In this document: positions 1 to 8,167 of the stretch, piece by piece
Numbering within the stretch: position 1 is the stretch's first letter
Layout of the letters: each line of letters begins with the position of its first letter
NCBI GenBank assembly: GCA_040756995.1
Contig: JBFLYK010000006.1
Location: 132,649 to 196,648, forward strand
Direction of reading: 5' to 3'
DNA: 64,000 nt
Source: BP-133 sp040756995
Lineage (GTDB): Bacteria; Actinomycetota; Acidimicrobiia; IMCC26256; BP-133
Program-made: the position numbers and the translations under genes
Notes under the pieces: model-generated
Told to the model about the DNA's origin: nothing
Database searches by the model: none
What the model saw: the letters and a program-made list of their open reading frames with translations, nothing else

Positions 1-699
1 GTCGAAGCGCTGTCGCCGGAGGCCCGGAGCGCCTACGACAAGGCGCTGTACGGGATCGACCTGTCCCGGGAGAACGCCATCGTGTCGGCCGGCGAGGGTG
101 GTACGGCCCTTGCCCGTCCCAAGGGTTCGTCGCTCGATTCGCCGGTGCCTGACGGCTGCCAGACACGGGCCCTCCGTGAGGTCTACGGCGAGTTTGCCGC
201 CGGCGGGAAACCGCCGTCGTCGGAGTTCGACGCCCTCAACGAGGAGATGGGTGCGCTCTGGGACCGCGTGGCCAACGACTCCCGGGTGGTTGCGGCCAAG
301 GCCGGCTGGAGTGACTGCATGGCCGACGCCGGGCACCCCGAGGCGACCGACCCGGACAACGCGGCACAGCTCGTGATCGAGCGCTTCAGTGAGCTGTACG
401 GGGTCGACCCGTCGCAGTTCAAGGAAGTCAGGGCGGGGATGAAGTCGGCGCCGCAGCAGCCGGACCCGGCCGCGCTGGCCGAGGTCCAGCGCTACGAGCG
501 GAGCTTGGCGATGGCGGATCGGCGCTGCAAGGCCGAGTACGACGAAGCGGTCTTCACGGTGCAGACCGAAGTGGAGAACCGCTTCATCGAAGAGAACCGG
601 GCCGAGCTGGAGCGCTACCGCGACTCCGTCGGCCTCCAGGGTGGCGGGCGGGCCGCCCGGTTGCGCATCGGCGCCATGGCCCGAGGGGGGAAGGGCTGA
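1..699 (+). CDS. Hypothetical protein of a MacB-type operon (5' partial)
   Basis: The frame is open from the first base, so the gene starts upstream; 232 codons are visible before the TGA at 697-699. The product is hydrophilic and charged, with a Trp-Ser-Asp-Cys-Met stretch near visible residue 103 and a likely helical C-terminal half rich in Glu and Arg. I recognise no catalytic domain. The next gene starts inside its stop codon (TGATG), and adaptor, ATPase and permease genes follow, so it is the first visible member of an export operon. Small lipoprotein-like genes are common at this place in actinobacterial MacB-type operons, but the N-terminus that would show a lipobox is outside the window. 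Coding status is secure; function is unknown. Confidence 0.75.
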   Translation, partial: VEALSPEARSAYDKALYGIDLSRENAIVSAGEGGTALARPKGSSLDSPVPDGCQTRALREVYGEFAAGGKPPSSEFDALNEEMGALWDRVANDSRVVAAKAGWSDCMADAGHPEATDPDNAAQLVIERFSELYGVDPSQFKEVRAGMKSAPQQPDPAALAEVQRYERSLAMADRRCKAEYDEAVFTVQTEVENRFIEENRAELERYRDSVGLQGGGRAARLRIGAMARGGKG

Positions 700-2165
700 T
701 GCGCTCCCGTCGTCAGGTCGTCGCCGGCGTGGCCGGGCTGGCCGGAGTGGCCATGGCCGTCGGATTCGCCGCGGCATCGCAGATCGTCTCGCCGTCGGAG
801 GCGGCCGCCCGGGCCCGGCCCCCGGCCGAGGCTCCCGTCACCGTCCCGGTCGAGCGCAAGGCCCTGCAGAGCCAGGTGGTCACCCGCGGCGACACCGCCT
901 TCGACGGTGCGGTCGACGTCCGGATCGAAACCGGGGGGCTCGAGACGCCGGCGGTCGTCACCGGCCGGGTGCCGGAGGTGGGGGCCACCGTGGCCGAGGG
1001 CGACGTCCTCCTCGAGGTCGCCGGCCGGCCGGTCATCGCCCTCACCGGTGACCTGCCGACCTACCGCACGCTGCGGCGAGGCTCCACCGGCCCGGACGTG
1101 ACCCAGCTCGAGGAGGCCCTGGCCCGGCTCGGGCTGCACCCCGGCGCGGTGGACGGGACCTACGACGCCGCCACCGCCGCCGCGGTGGCCAAGCTCTACA
1201 ACAAGGTGGGTTATGCGGCACCGGCCCCGCCGGAGTCGGCCACCGAAGCGCTGGAGGCGGCCCAGGCGGCGGCGCAGGCGGCGGCGCAGGCCGTGACCGA
1301 TGCCCAGTCGGCGCTCACCCAGGCCGCGGCCGGCGCCACGCAATCGGAGCGGCTGGCCGTCCAGGCCGAGGTCAACGCCGCTCAGCGGGCCCTCGACGAC
1401 GCCCGGGCCTCGGGCGACGTCAACCAGATCGCCGCCGCCACCGACCAGCTGGCCATCGCCCAGGCCCACCAACAGGAGGTGCTGGCCCCCCGGGACACCA
1501 CCGCCGCCCAGGCGGCGCTCCAGGCCGCCCAGCACCAGCACAGTGAAGCCCAGCAGGCACTGGCCGAGGCGCAGGCCGGCGTCGGCGTGGCCCTGCCGGC
1601 CTCGGAGGTCGTGTTCCTGCCCAGCCTGCCCCGGCGGGTCGATCAGGTCATGGTCGAACGGGGCGACATGCTCGACGGGGTGGCCTTGAAGGTGAGCGGC
1701 GCCAACCTGCTGGTCACCGCCCGGGTCAGCGCCGCCGACCGCCAGCTGCTGAGCGAAGGGATGAAGGCGGTCATCGAGCACGCCGGCACGAGGGTTGACG
1801 GCACGATCACGGCGCTGCACCGCGACGAGGCGTCCGACTCGCAGCAGAGCGGCGGCTCGTCCTCGGCCGGTGGGTTCAGCGTCATCGTCAAGCCCGATTC
1901 CCTGACGCCGCAACAGGTCGAGCTGCTACGGGGCACCAATGTGAAGGTCACGATCCCGATCGGCTCCACCAACGGCGAGGTCCTGGCCGTGCCCCTGGCC
2001 GCGCTGTCGGCCGGGCCGGGTGGCCAGTCCCGGGTCGAGGTGGTCCGGGCCGGAGGACGGCGGGAGCTCGTCCCCGTCGACGTCGGCCTCTCGGCCGGCG
2101 GGTACGCCGAGATCCGGGGGCCGGTCTCCGAGGGCGAGCTGGTGGTCGTGGGGCGGTCCCGGTGA
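699..2165 (+). CDS. Peptidoglycan-binding HlyD-like periplasmic adaptor of an ABC exporter
   Basis: This 488-residue protein should link a MacB-type ABC transporter to the cell envelope. Residues 9-27 form a hydrophobic anchor. Residues 60-115 look like the first half of a biotinyl-lipoyl-type beta domain. A peptidoglycan-binding type 1 domain lies at about 125-163 (G-x-DV-x2-LE, then G-x-DG-x-YD). An Ala/Gln-rich coiled coil covers about 180-300, and the returning beta-barrel half ends in the usual VPL and ENG-like region. An adaptor with an inserted peptidoglycan-binding domain is a known actinobacterial arrangement. The ATG lies one base inside the upstream stop, and the downstream ATPase GTG overlaps this gene's stop (GTGA). 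The family is clear; the exported substrate is not. Confidence 0.85.
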   Translation: MRSRRQVVAGVAGLAGVAMAVGFAAASQIVSPSEAAARARPPAEAPVTVPVERKALQSQVVTRGDTAFDGAVDVRIETGGLETPAVVTGRVPEVGATVAEGDVLLEVAGRPVIALTGDLPTYRTLRRGSTGPDVTQLEEALARLGLHPGAVDGTYDAATAAAVAKLYNKVGYAAPAPPESATEALEAAQAAAQAAAQAVTDAQSALTQAAAGATQSERLAVQAEVNAAQRALDDARASGDVNQIAAATDQLAIAQAHQQEVLAPRDTTAAQAALQAAQHQHSEAQQALAEAQAGVGVALPASEVVFLPSLPRRVDQVMVERGDMLDGVALKVSGANLLVTARVSAADRQLLSEGMKAVIEHAGTRVDGTITALHRDEASDSQQSGGSSSAGGFSVIVKPDSLTPQQVELLRGTNVKVTIPIGSTNGEVLAVPLAALSAGPGGQSRVEVVRAGGRRELVPVDVGLSAGGYAEIRGPVSEGELVVVGRSR

Positions 2166-2854
2166 GGGCCGCCCCGGTGGTCGAACTGCAGGGCGTGAGC
2201 CGGTCGTTCCCCGGCCCGCCGGAGGTGCACGCCGTGCGGGGCGTCGACCTCGTCATCGAGGCGTGGGAGTACGTCTCGATCGTGGGCCCGTCCGGTTCGG
2301 GGAAGTCCACGCTGCTGCACCTCCTCGGCCTGCTCGACCTGCCGACGTCCGGCACCTACCGGCTGGACGGTGTCGACACGTCGCAGATGGCCGAAGGGGA
2401 ACGGGCCGCCTGGCGGGGCCGCAAGATCGGCTTCGTCTTCCAGTCGTTCCACCTGCTGGCCCATCGGTCAGTGCTGGAGAACGTGGCGCTGGCCATGGTC
2501 TACACCGGTGTGCCGCGACGGGAGCGGGGTGACCGCGCCCGGGCCGCCCTGGAGCGCGTCGGGCTGGCCCACCGCATCGCCTTCTCCCCGGCCACGCTGT
2601 CGGGTGGTGAGCGCCAGCGGGTGGCCATCGCCCGGGCGCTGGTCGGGGGGCCGAGCCTCCTGCTGGCCGACGAACCGACCGGCAACCTCGACAGCGTGAC
2701 GGCCGGTTCGATCCTCGACCTGTTCGACTCGCTCCACGACCAGGGCCTGACCCTGGCGGTGGTGACGCACGACGACGCGGTCAGCCGCCGGGCGCAGCGC
2801 CGGGTGCGGACGGTCGACGGCCGGGTGCGTGAGCCGGCGACGGAGGCGGCATGA
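2162..2854 (+). CDS. ABC transporter ATP-binding protein, MacB/LolD type
   Basis: This 230-residue cytoplasmic ATPase powers the permease encoded next. Walker A is GPSGSGKS at residues 42-49, the signature is LSGGERQR, and Walker B is LLLADEPTGNLD, the form typical of MacB/LolD ATPases that drive FtsX-fold permeases. The length is normal for the family. The GTG start at 2162 overlaps the adaptor stop by four bases, and the stop overlaps the permease start as ATGA. This coupling indicates one polycistronic message and equimolar assembly. Substrates of this family include macrolides, peptides and lipoproteins; nothing here separates them. Confidence 0.92.
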   Translation: MRAAPVVELQGVSRSFPGPPEVHAVRGVDLVIEAWEYVSIVGPSGSGKSTLLHLLGLLDLPTSGTYRLDGVDTSQMAEGERAAWRGRKIGFVFQSFHLLAHRSVLENVALAMVYTGVPRRERGDRARAALERVGLAHRIAFSPATLSGGERQRVAIARALVGGPSLLLADEPTGNLDSVTAGSILDLFDSLHDQGLTLAVVTHDDAVSRRAQRRVRTVDGRVREPATEAA

Positions 2855-4101
2855 AACTGCGCTCCTCCTTCTCCTTGCGGGACCTGGTGGACGAGGCGTT
2901 GGCCGGCGTGGCCGCCCGGCCGGCCCGGCTGGCGCTGACGACACTGGGGACGGTGCTGGGTGTGGCGGCCCTCGTCGCCACCATGGGCCTGGCCCAGACG
3001 GCCGGCGGTCAGATCGCCGGCCGGTTCGACGCCGTGACGGCCACCGAGGTGGTCGTATCCCCCCGGGACGCCAGCGCCCGCCCTGGCGCGGCTGGCCGCG
3101 GCCAGAGTGAATCGACCGCCCCGACGGCCGCGCTGCCGTGGGACGCCGAAGCCCGCCTCGGCCGCCTGGCCGGAGTGGTGAACTCGGGCACCTACTCCCG
3201 GTTGAACGTGGGCGACGCCCGCATCCGGACGGTGCCGGTCGTCGACCCGTCGGGGGCCTCCGAGCACGTCATGCCGGTGGTGGCGGCCTCGCCGGGATTG
3301 CTACCCACGCTCGACGGCGACGTGGTGACCGGGCGCTACTTCGACGAGGGTCACGACCACCGGGCCGACCCCGTCGCCGTCCTCGGCGCCCGGGCCGCCG
3401 AACGGCTCGACATCAACCGGGTCGACATCCAGCCGACGGTGTTCATCGGCGACCGGGCGTTCACGGTGATCGGAATCATCGACGGCGTGAGCCGCCGGAC
3501 GGAGTTGCTGGACTCGGTGATCATTCCCAACGGCACGGCGGCGGCGTTGTACGAGCTGACCAGTCCCGACGAGGTTCGCATCCGCACCGTGCTGGGCGCC
3601 GCCCAGCAGGTCGGGGCCCAGGCGCCGGTGGCGCTGGCGCCCAATGCGCCCGAAGGGATCGAGGCCCGGGTTCCGCCGTCGCCCGCTCGGGTGAAGGCCG
3701 ACGTGGCGTCCGACGTCAACGCCCTCTTCCTCCTGCTCGGCGCCGTGGCGCTGGTGGTCGGGGCGTTGGGCATCGCCAACGTCACGCTGCTGTCGGTGCT
3801 GGAACGGGTGGGCGAGATCGGCCTCCGCCGCTCCCTCGGTGCGACCCGCCGCCACGTCGCGCTTCAGTTCCTCACGGAGAGCGTGACGATCGGGTTCCTC
3901 GGCGGGATGGTCGGGGCGGCGACCGGCGTCCTCCTCACGGTCGGCGTGTCGATCGTCCGGGACTGGACTCCGGTGCTGGACCTCCGCCTCGCCGGCGGCG
4001 CCCCGCTGCTCGGCGCGCTGATCGGCCTGGTCGCCGGCACGTATCCGGCCTGGAAGGCCTCCGCCGTCCAGCCGATCGCCGCCCTCCGCCGCGGAACGTG
4101 A
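2851..4101 (+). CDS. ABC transporter permease, MacB/FtsX fold
   Basis: This 416-residue inner-membrane permease has the MacB layout: an N-terminal membrane helix (about 27-50), a large extracytoplasmic MacB-PCD domain, and three C-terminal helices carrying an FtsX domain. The stretch GEIGLRRSLGATRRHV is the conserved cytoplasmic coupling region, and the protein ends with P-x-x-ALR as usual. Such transporters act by mechanotransmission rather than classical alternating access (family knowledge). The ATG overlaps the ATPase stop as ATGA. It is the last gene of the operon and converges with the DUF4440-like gene 15 bp further on. Confidence 0.9.
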   Translation: MKLRSSFSLRDLVDEALAGVAARPARLALTTLGTVLGVAALVATMGLAQTAGGQIAGRFDAVTATEVVVSPRDASARPGAAGRGQSESTAPTAALPWDAEARLGRLAGVVNSGTYSRLNVGDARIRTVPVVDPSGASEHVMPVVAASPGLLPTLDGDVVTGRYFDEGHDHRADPVAVLGARAAERLDINRVDIQPTVFIGDRAFTVIGIIDGVSRRTELLDSVIIPNGTAAALYELTSPDEVRIRTVLGAAQQVGAQAPVALAPNAPEGIEARVPPSPARVKADVASDVNALFLLLGAVALVVGALGIANVTLLSVLERVGEIGLRRSLGATRRHVALQFLTESVTIGFLGGMVGAATGVLLTVGVSIVRDWTPVLDLRLAGGAPLLGALIGLVAGTYPAWKASAVQPIAALRRGT

Positions 4102-4116
4102 CGACGGCGCGGGACG

Positions 4117-4467
4117 TCAGTACCCGACGTTGTCGATCGTCGACCGGTCGGGAATGTCGTCCTGCGCCTCGTCATCCGGCTGCGGTTCGGGACCCTCGCG
4201 CACCTCCACCGGGCGGCCGTCCTCGTCGGGCGTGATGTCGCGCTGCTTGTCTCCCATGGGCTTGTCCATACCCGAACCGGGGCAGAGCGTCCCCTGGTGG
4301 AAGAGCAGCTTCCACCCCTCGGCGCCGCGGACCCACAGCGAGCTGCGCAAGGAGACGCGGTCGGGCCGGCGGGCCCGGTAGGTGAGCAGGATGACGTCGT
4401 CGCCCAGCCCGATCGCTTGAACGTCCTCAGCCTGCGCCGCGGCGTCGCCCGGCTCGGGAGTCAGCAT
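4117..4467 (-). CDS. DUF4440/SnoaL-like C-terminal domain protein, probably N-truncated
   Basis: The 116-residue product contains the second half of a DUF4440 (NTF2-like) domain: residues about 17-60 read as a conserved strand, then SLRSSLWVR and LLFHQGT, a typical family signature. The usual N-terminal helices and first strand are absent. The frame is closed by a TGA at 4486-4488, six codons upstream of the only good ATG, so the missing half is not encoded in frame. After residue 65 comes an acidic, Pro-rich tail unlike the family. An AAAGAT box seven bases before the ATG could allow leaderless transcription, so expression is possible. It is either a shortened functional variant or a decaying remnant. 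Confidence 0.55.
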   Translation of the reverse strand: MLTPEPGDAAAQAEDVQAIGLGDDVILLTYRARRPDRVSLRSSLWVRGAEGWKLLFHQGTLCPGSGMDKPMGDKQRDITPDEDGRPVEVREGPEPQPDDEAQDDIPDRSTIDNVGY

Positions 4468-4593
4468 GGCAACGATCTTTGTCGATCACTGCCGCCGCAG
4501 CCGGTACAGAGCATCTGTCGTGGTCCTGACAGAAGGAGCGAGGAGCCCGCCCTACGGTCGGGCGCGCGCCAACCCTGAGCACGGAGGTCGACC

Positions 4594-5196
4594 ATGTACG
4601 CACGTGTTGTCATGCTCACCGGACTCAATGACATCGATGCCGCGGTGGAGTATCTGAGGGAAACCGCCCTGCCCGTCGTCCAGTCGCAGCGGGGCTACAA
4701 AGGCATGAGTGCCGGTGCCGACCGTTCCCAGGGCATCCTCGGGGTCCTGTCCCTGTGGGAGACGGCCGCCGACCGCGACGCCAGCGACAGCGCGCTGGCC
4801 AAAGTCCGGGAGGACGCCCGCAACCAGTTGGGCGGCAGCCTCACGGTGGAGAGCGTCGAGCAGCTGGCCGTCCAGATGAGCAAGCCGCCCACGGTGGGCA
4901 ACGCGCTGGCCCTGACCCGCATCAGCATGGATCCGGCTCGGGTCGCCGAGAACGTCGAGTTCTTCAAGAACGAGATCATCCCGAAGGTCAGTTCCGCACC
5001 GGGCTTCCGTTCGATGCGCAACCTGATCAATCCCGAGACCGGAGAAGGGCTGGTCAGCTCGGTTTGGGACGACGAGCAGTCTCGCAACGCCGCCCTCGAG
5101 GCCACGCAGGCCCTCCGGGACGAGATCGCCGCCACCCGCGGCGTGACCTTCGGCGAACGGATCCTCGGGGAGATCGTCTTCACCGACCTGAGGTAG
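4594..5196 (+). CDS. Tandem antibiotic-biosynthesis-monooxygenase-like (ABM) protein
   Basis: The 200-residue protein consists of two similar ferredoxin-like (dimeric alpha/beta barrel) halves, about 1-98 and 105-200. Each has a first strand, a helix ending near LP or IIP, a G-[YF]-[KR]-x-M turn and a strand ending in W-[ED]-[TD]. This is the pattern of ABM/EthD-type stress-response domains. Single-domain relatives form dimers; a tandem copy makes an intramolecular pseudo-dimer. The start is set by GGAGG eight bases before the ATG. A strong hairpin follows the stop, so it is probably monocistronic. The fold is well supported; the substrate is unknown. Confidence 0.75.
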   Translation: MYARVVMLTGLNDIDAAVEYLRETALPVVQSQRGYKGMSAGADRSQGILGVLSLWETAADRDASDSALAKVREDARNQLGGSLTVESVEQLAVQMSKPPTVGNALALTRISMDPARVAENVEFFKNEIIPKVSSAPGFRSMRNLINPETGEGLVSSVWDDEQSRNAALEATQALRDEIAATRGVTFGERILGEIVFTDLR

Positions 5197-5218
5197 CCGA
5201 CGACCCAATCGTGTCGTG

Positions 5219-5249
5219 AGGTGGGCCGGCGGCCTCCGCCGGCCCACCT
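5219..5249 (+). terminator. Strong GC hairpin after the tandem ABM gene
   Basis: A perfect 14-bp inverted repeat with a CCT loop (arm AGGTGGGCCGGCGG) begins 22 bp after the ABM stop. There is no T-run, as is common for actinobacterial L-shaped terminators. It isolates the ABM gene from the MerR-controlled gene that follows. Confidence 0.75.
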
Positions 5250-5263
5250 CGTCGCGTATGGAG

Positions 5264-5296
5264 TTGACTCTCGAGCGACTTGAGACTCAAGACTGT
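5264..5296 (+). promoter_or_regulatory. MerR-type promoter/operator of the first SnoaL-like gene
   Basis: TTGACT at 5264-5269 and AAGACT at 5289-5294 are separated by 19 bp, the over-long spacing typical of MerR-activated promoters. The interval is a near-palindrome: TTGACTCTC at 5264-5272 mirrors GAGACTCAA at 5282-5290 with one mismatch. The MerR gene lies one gene downstream. A related element precedes the paralogue at 7733. Confidence 0.65.
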
Positions 5297-5324
5297 CCGG
5301 CGAGACGGCAGAAAGGGTCGAACA

Positions 5325-5768
5325 ATGACGGTGGTCGAGAGGTTCGCCGAGGCGTTCAACCGGCGAGATGTCGAGGGCATTCTGGCCTGCTTCACCGACG
5401 ACGCCACCTATGGCGATCTGTTCTACGGCGACGCGGTGGGGCACGAGGAGTTGCGGGTGTTGTTCGACCGCATGCTGGGGGAAGGGGCGGAGGTCGAGTG
5501 GACGCCCGACAACGTCGTTGCGGCGCCGGGCGTCGAGATCGTCGAGTGGACGTTCCGGCTCGTCGTCAGCGACGCCGTGCCTCGCCGGGCCGGGCGGACG
5601 CTCTCACTCCGCGGCGTCAGCGTGTTCGAGCTGCGCGACGGGCGGTGCTGCGCCTACCGGGAGTACTTCGACCGGGGGGTGGGCCTGGTCCAGCTCGGGT
5701 TCGATCCGGCGGCGCTCCATCGTGTCCTCAGCCGTGAACCCCGGAGCCTCCTCGCCCACCGTGGCTGA
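5325..5768 (+). CDS. SnoaL-like (NTF2-fold) protein, copy 1
   Basis: This 147-residue alpha+beta-cone protein has the usual SnoaL layout: an N-terminal helix (FAEAFNRRDVEGILACF), acidic DDATYGD, and a strand with E-W-T-F before the final YREYFDRG. Its closest relative in the window is the gene at 7733, which aligns end to end. That alignment, and the AAAGGG ribosome site, favour the ATG at 5325 over an in-frame upstream start at 5280, which would lie inside the promoter. The last 8 bp overlap the MerR gene, so the two are co-expressed. SnoaL-like proteins bind or isomerise small polyketide or steroid-like ligands; the ligand here is unknown. Confidence 0.85.
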   Translation: MTVVERFAEAFNRRDVEGILACFTDDATYGDLFYGDAVGHEELRVLFDRMLGEGAEVEWTPDNVVAAPGVEIVEWTFRLVVSDAVPRRAGRTLSLRGVSVFELRDGRCCAYREYFDRGVGLVQLGFDPAALHRVLSREPRSLLAHRG

Positions 5769-6576
5769 CGGCTTGCTGATCGGGGAGTTCGCCCGGCGCT
5801 GCCGGCTTCCGGTGTCGACGGTCCGCTATTACGCCGACGTGGGCCTGCTGCTTCCGGCCGAGATACATCCCGACACCGGCTACCGCCGGTACCGGGTCGA
5901 CCAGGTCGAGCAGGCCGTGCTGCTGTCCCGGCTGCGGGCGATCGGCGTTTCCCTGGCGGCGATGAAGGAGATCCTGGCCGGCGGGGCGGCCGCCGCCGAA
6001 GCCCTGGTCGAAGAGCGCCGCCGGCTCCAACGGGAGGTCACGATCCGCCAGCGAGCGCTGGCCGAGATCGACGAGCTTCTCGGCCAGCGTGCCGGGCCGG
6101 CGCACGGTCAGCCGACGCTGGTGGAGCTCGCAGCCGACCGCGTGGCGACATGGCCGCTCCGTTCGGAAGCGGCGGCCGTCACTGAGGCCGTCACCCGCGG
6201 CATCGTCCGGCTCCGTCGGCACCTTCGCGACAGCCGCGCCGCCTGGCAGCCGCCGTTCGGAGCGATCTTTCCGCTCGACGTTGAAGACGAGGTCGACATT
6301 GCAGTCTTCGTTCGGGCGGAGGCACCGGCGGCTCCGGCGGCCGCCGCCGACGGGGGCCCGGTCGCCTCGGCCCGTCTCCCCGGCGGAACGGCCGCCCAGG
6401 TCGTCCACGAGGGATCACACGAGTCGCTGCCGTGCACCTACGCCGCGCTCCTCGAGTGGATCGTCGACGCCGGCCACCAACCGGGCGGCTCCGTCATCGA
6501 GGAGTACCTGTCGCTCGGAACCGGCCCCGATCGCACCACGCCGAGAACGCGCCTCGTCGTCCCGCTCGTGCGCTAG
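5761..6576 (+). CDS. MerR-family regulator with GyrI-like effector domain
   Basis: The 271-residue regulator begins with a MerR winged helix-turn-helix (residues 6-70: IGEFARRC, STVRYYADVGLL, GYRRYR), followed by a dimerisation coiled coil (about 75-110) and a GyrI-like/BmrR-type effector domain (about 120-271) expected to bind hydrophobic or cationic small molecules. I chose GTG 5761, which overlaps the SnoaL-like gene by 8 bp; an in-frame GTG at 5734 is the alternative. MerR proteins twist over-spaced promoters, and two such promoters (5264 and 7673) lie nearby, so control of both SnoaL paralogues, and perhaps of itself, is likely by inference. Confidence 0.88.
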   Translation: MADGLLIGEFARRCRLPVSTVRYYADVGLLLPAEIHPDTGYRRYRVDQVEQAVLLSRLRAIGVSLAAMKEILAGGAAAAEALVEERRRLQREVTIRQRALAEIDELLGQRAGPAHGQPTLVELAADRVATWPLRSEAAAVTEAVTRGIVRLRRHLRDSRAAWQPPFGAIFPLDVEDEVDIAVFVRAEAPAAPAAAADGGPVASARLPGGTAAQVVHEGSHESLPCTYAALLEWIVDAGHQPGGSVIEEYLSLGTGPDRTTPRTRLVVPLVR

Positions 6577-6615
6577 CGGGTCTGCCCTACCCGTCGACGG
6601 CGGCCGCAACGGCGT

Positions 6616-7632
6616 TCAGTACTCGAACGTCTCGAAGAAGTCGAGGACGACGACTCGGCTGCGGGGGGAGGCGCGCTTCAGTTCCCGGACGAACGTGTCG
6701 AGGGAGCCGGCTTCGCCGAGGATGTCGCGGAGGTCGTGAGCGCCGTCTTCGTAGGGGCGTTCGAAGTTGTCCCAGTGCGTCGGGAGGAGAACCCGCGGGT
6801 AGTGCAGCGTCCGGAGCAGTCGCTCGGTGTAGTCCCGGATCTGGTTGCGGAAGAGACCGGCGATGAGGGCGACATCGGGCCGGATACCGGACAGGTTCCG
6901 TTCGACGAAATTGGCCGTCGACATGAGGAAAATCGACGGGCCATCGTCGATCGTGAGCAGATAACAAAGCGAGTCGCCTTCCGGGAGGTCCCCGACGACC
7001 TTTGGTTCCGCGGGGTCGGCGAGGAGGTGGCCGGGCAGCGCGAACTTCTTGGTCGGGCCCATGGAGTGCAGCCCGGCGAAGACCTCGATGGAGTAGCCGT
7101 CGAAGGCCATCACCTCACCGCCTTCGACGATGACCAGCGACTGGTCGGGTAGGCCGAACGCTCGCAGGAGGTGCCGGTGCGTCTCCGAACCGATCACCAT
7201 GGCCTTGGTCCGCCGCTGGATCGCCGGAACGTCGGCGAGGTGATCCCAATGACCATGGCCGACCAGTATCTGGTCCACCGCCGTCGGGACATGCCGCTCG
7301 ACGAGGCGGGGATCCGCCGGCTTCAACGGTGTGTTCGGGTCGAAGCTGTTCTCGAGAAAGCCGGTTTTGAACCGGGCGAGGAACGGGTCGAACAGCACGG
7401 TGCGATCCGCGCCTCCGGCCCGGAACTCCAGCTTCCACCCGTTGGTCCCGAACCACGTCAGCCGCAGGCCCTTGCGGCGGCCCGAACCGGACGAAACCCG
7501 TTCGGCCCCTCCGGCCACACCGGAAAACAGGAACGACCCGCCCACGGCCAGGGCGGCGCCCGTTGCCCCGGCGAGCAGCACGTTCCGGCGGGACACACCG
7601 GCCGCGCTCTCCTGCACCTCAGGCAGACACAT
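6616..7632 (-). CDS. Exported metallo-beta-lactamase-fold hydrolase (Tat signal)
   Basis: This 338-residue protein has a twin-arginine-like leader (SRRNVLLAG at 14-22, then a hydrophobic Ala/Gly stretch to about 42) and a metallo-beta-lactamase fold of the UlaG/RomA-like type. The zinc motif HGHWDH is at 126-131, with GLHSMG later and a C-terminal THWDNF that could supply another ligand. The start at 7632 is supported by AAGGGGG just upstream; a longer open frame reaching 7815 would run through the divergent SnoaL-like gene. It is divergent from the second SnoaL paralogue across 100 bp and may share its regulation. Substrate unknown. Confidence 0.85.
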   Translation of the reverse strand: MCLPEVQESAAGVSRRNVLLAGATGAALAVGGSFLFSGVAGGAERVSSGSGRRKGLRLTWFGTNGWKLEFRAGGADRTVLFDPFLARFKTGFLENSFDPNTPLKPADPRLVERHVPTAVDQILVGHGHWDHLADVPAIQRRTKAMVIGSETHRHLLRAFGLPDQSLVIVEGGEVMAFDGYSIEVFAGLHSMGPTKKFALPGHLLADPAEPKVVGDLPEGDSLCYLLTIDDGPSIFLMSTANFVERNLSGIRPDVALIAGLFRNQIRDYTERLLRTLHYPRVLLPTHWDNFERPYEDGAHDLRDILGEAGSLDTFVRELKRASPRSRVVVLDFFETFEY

Positions 7633-7672
7633 CCCAGCCCCCTTCCTCAGATCCCCGGCCGACCTTACAAGC

Positions 7673-7703
7673 TTGACTCTCAAGTGACTTCGGGCCCCAG
7701 ACT
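7673..7703 (+). promoter_or_regulatory. MerR-type promoter of the second SnoaL-like gene
   Basis: TTGACT (7673-7678) and CAGACT (7698-7703) are spaced by 19 bp, exactly as at 5264. The two regions share TTGACTCTC and AGACTGTC. Here the left inner half CTCAAGTGACTT is intact and the right half has become CGGGCCC. In the first copy the right half is intact and the left half has drifted. Confidence 0.6.
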
Positions 7704-7732
7704 GTCGGGAACCATCGAGAAAGGATTCCGCG

Positions 7733-8167
7733 ATGACGATTGCCGAGCAGTTCGCCGCCGCCTTCAATCGGCGGGACGTCGAGGGGCTCCTGGCGTGCTT
7801 CACCGAAGACGCCACCTATGGTGATCTGCTGCTGGGCGAAGCGGTCGGGCACGAGGCGCTGCGGCAGTTGTTCGACCGGATGATGCGCGAAACGGCCGAG
7901 GTCGACTGGAAGTTCGACCGGGTCGTCGCTTCCGAATCCGTCGAGATGGCGGAGTGGACGTTCCGGATCGTCGTGAGCGACGCCGTTCCCCGCAGCGCCG
8001 GCCGGACCGTGTCACTCCGAGGCGTCAGCGTGTTCGACCTGCACGACGGCCGCTGCCGCGCCTACCGCGAGTACTTCGACCGGGGAGTGGCGCTCGTCCA
8101 GTTGGGTCTCGAGGCCGGCGCGCTCCACCAGGTCCTCAGCCGAGAGCGGACCACCGCCGCTCGCTAG
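7733..8167 (+). CDS. SnoaL-like (NTF2-fold) protein, copy 2
   Basis: This 144-residue protein is a clear paralogue of the one at 5325. It shares the N-terminal helix (AFNRRDVEG), the ATYGDLL segment, the R-x-FDRMM region, the EWTFR-x-VVSDAVPR strand pair and the YREYFDRGV end. An AAAGGA ribosome site precedes the ATG. The two copies keep the same promoter architecture, so the duplication included the control region. The stop overlaps the convergent PGPGW-type gene by 4 bp. The role is presumably ligand binding or isomerisation; divergence within the pocket region could mean different ligands. Confidence 0.85.
   Translation: MTIAEQFAAAFNRRDVEGLLACFTEDATYGDLLLGEAVGHEALRQLFDRMMRETAEVDWKFDRVVASESVEMAEWTFRIVVSDAVPRSAGRTVSLRGVSVFDLHDGRCRAYREYFDRGVALVQLGLEAGALHQVLSRERTTAAR

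Noticed and set aside
615..1913. A 432-codon minus-strand frame opposite the adaptor gene
   Set aside because: It is antisense to a clear coding gene, rich in Gly, Arg and His with no domain, and arises from high GC at third positions.
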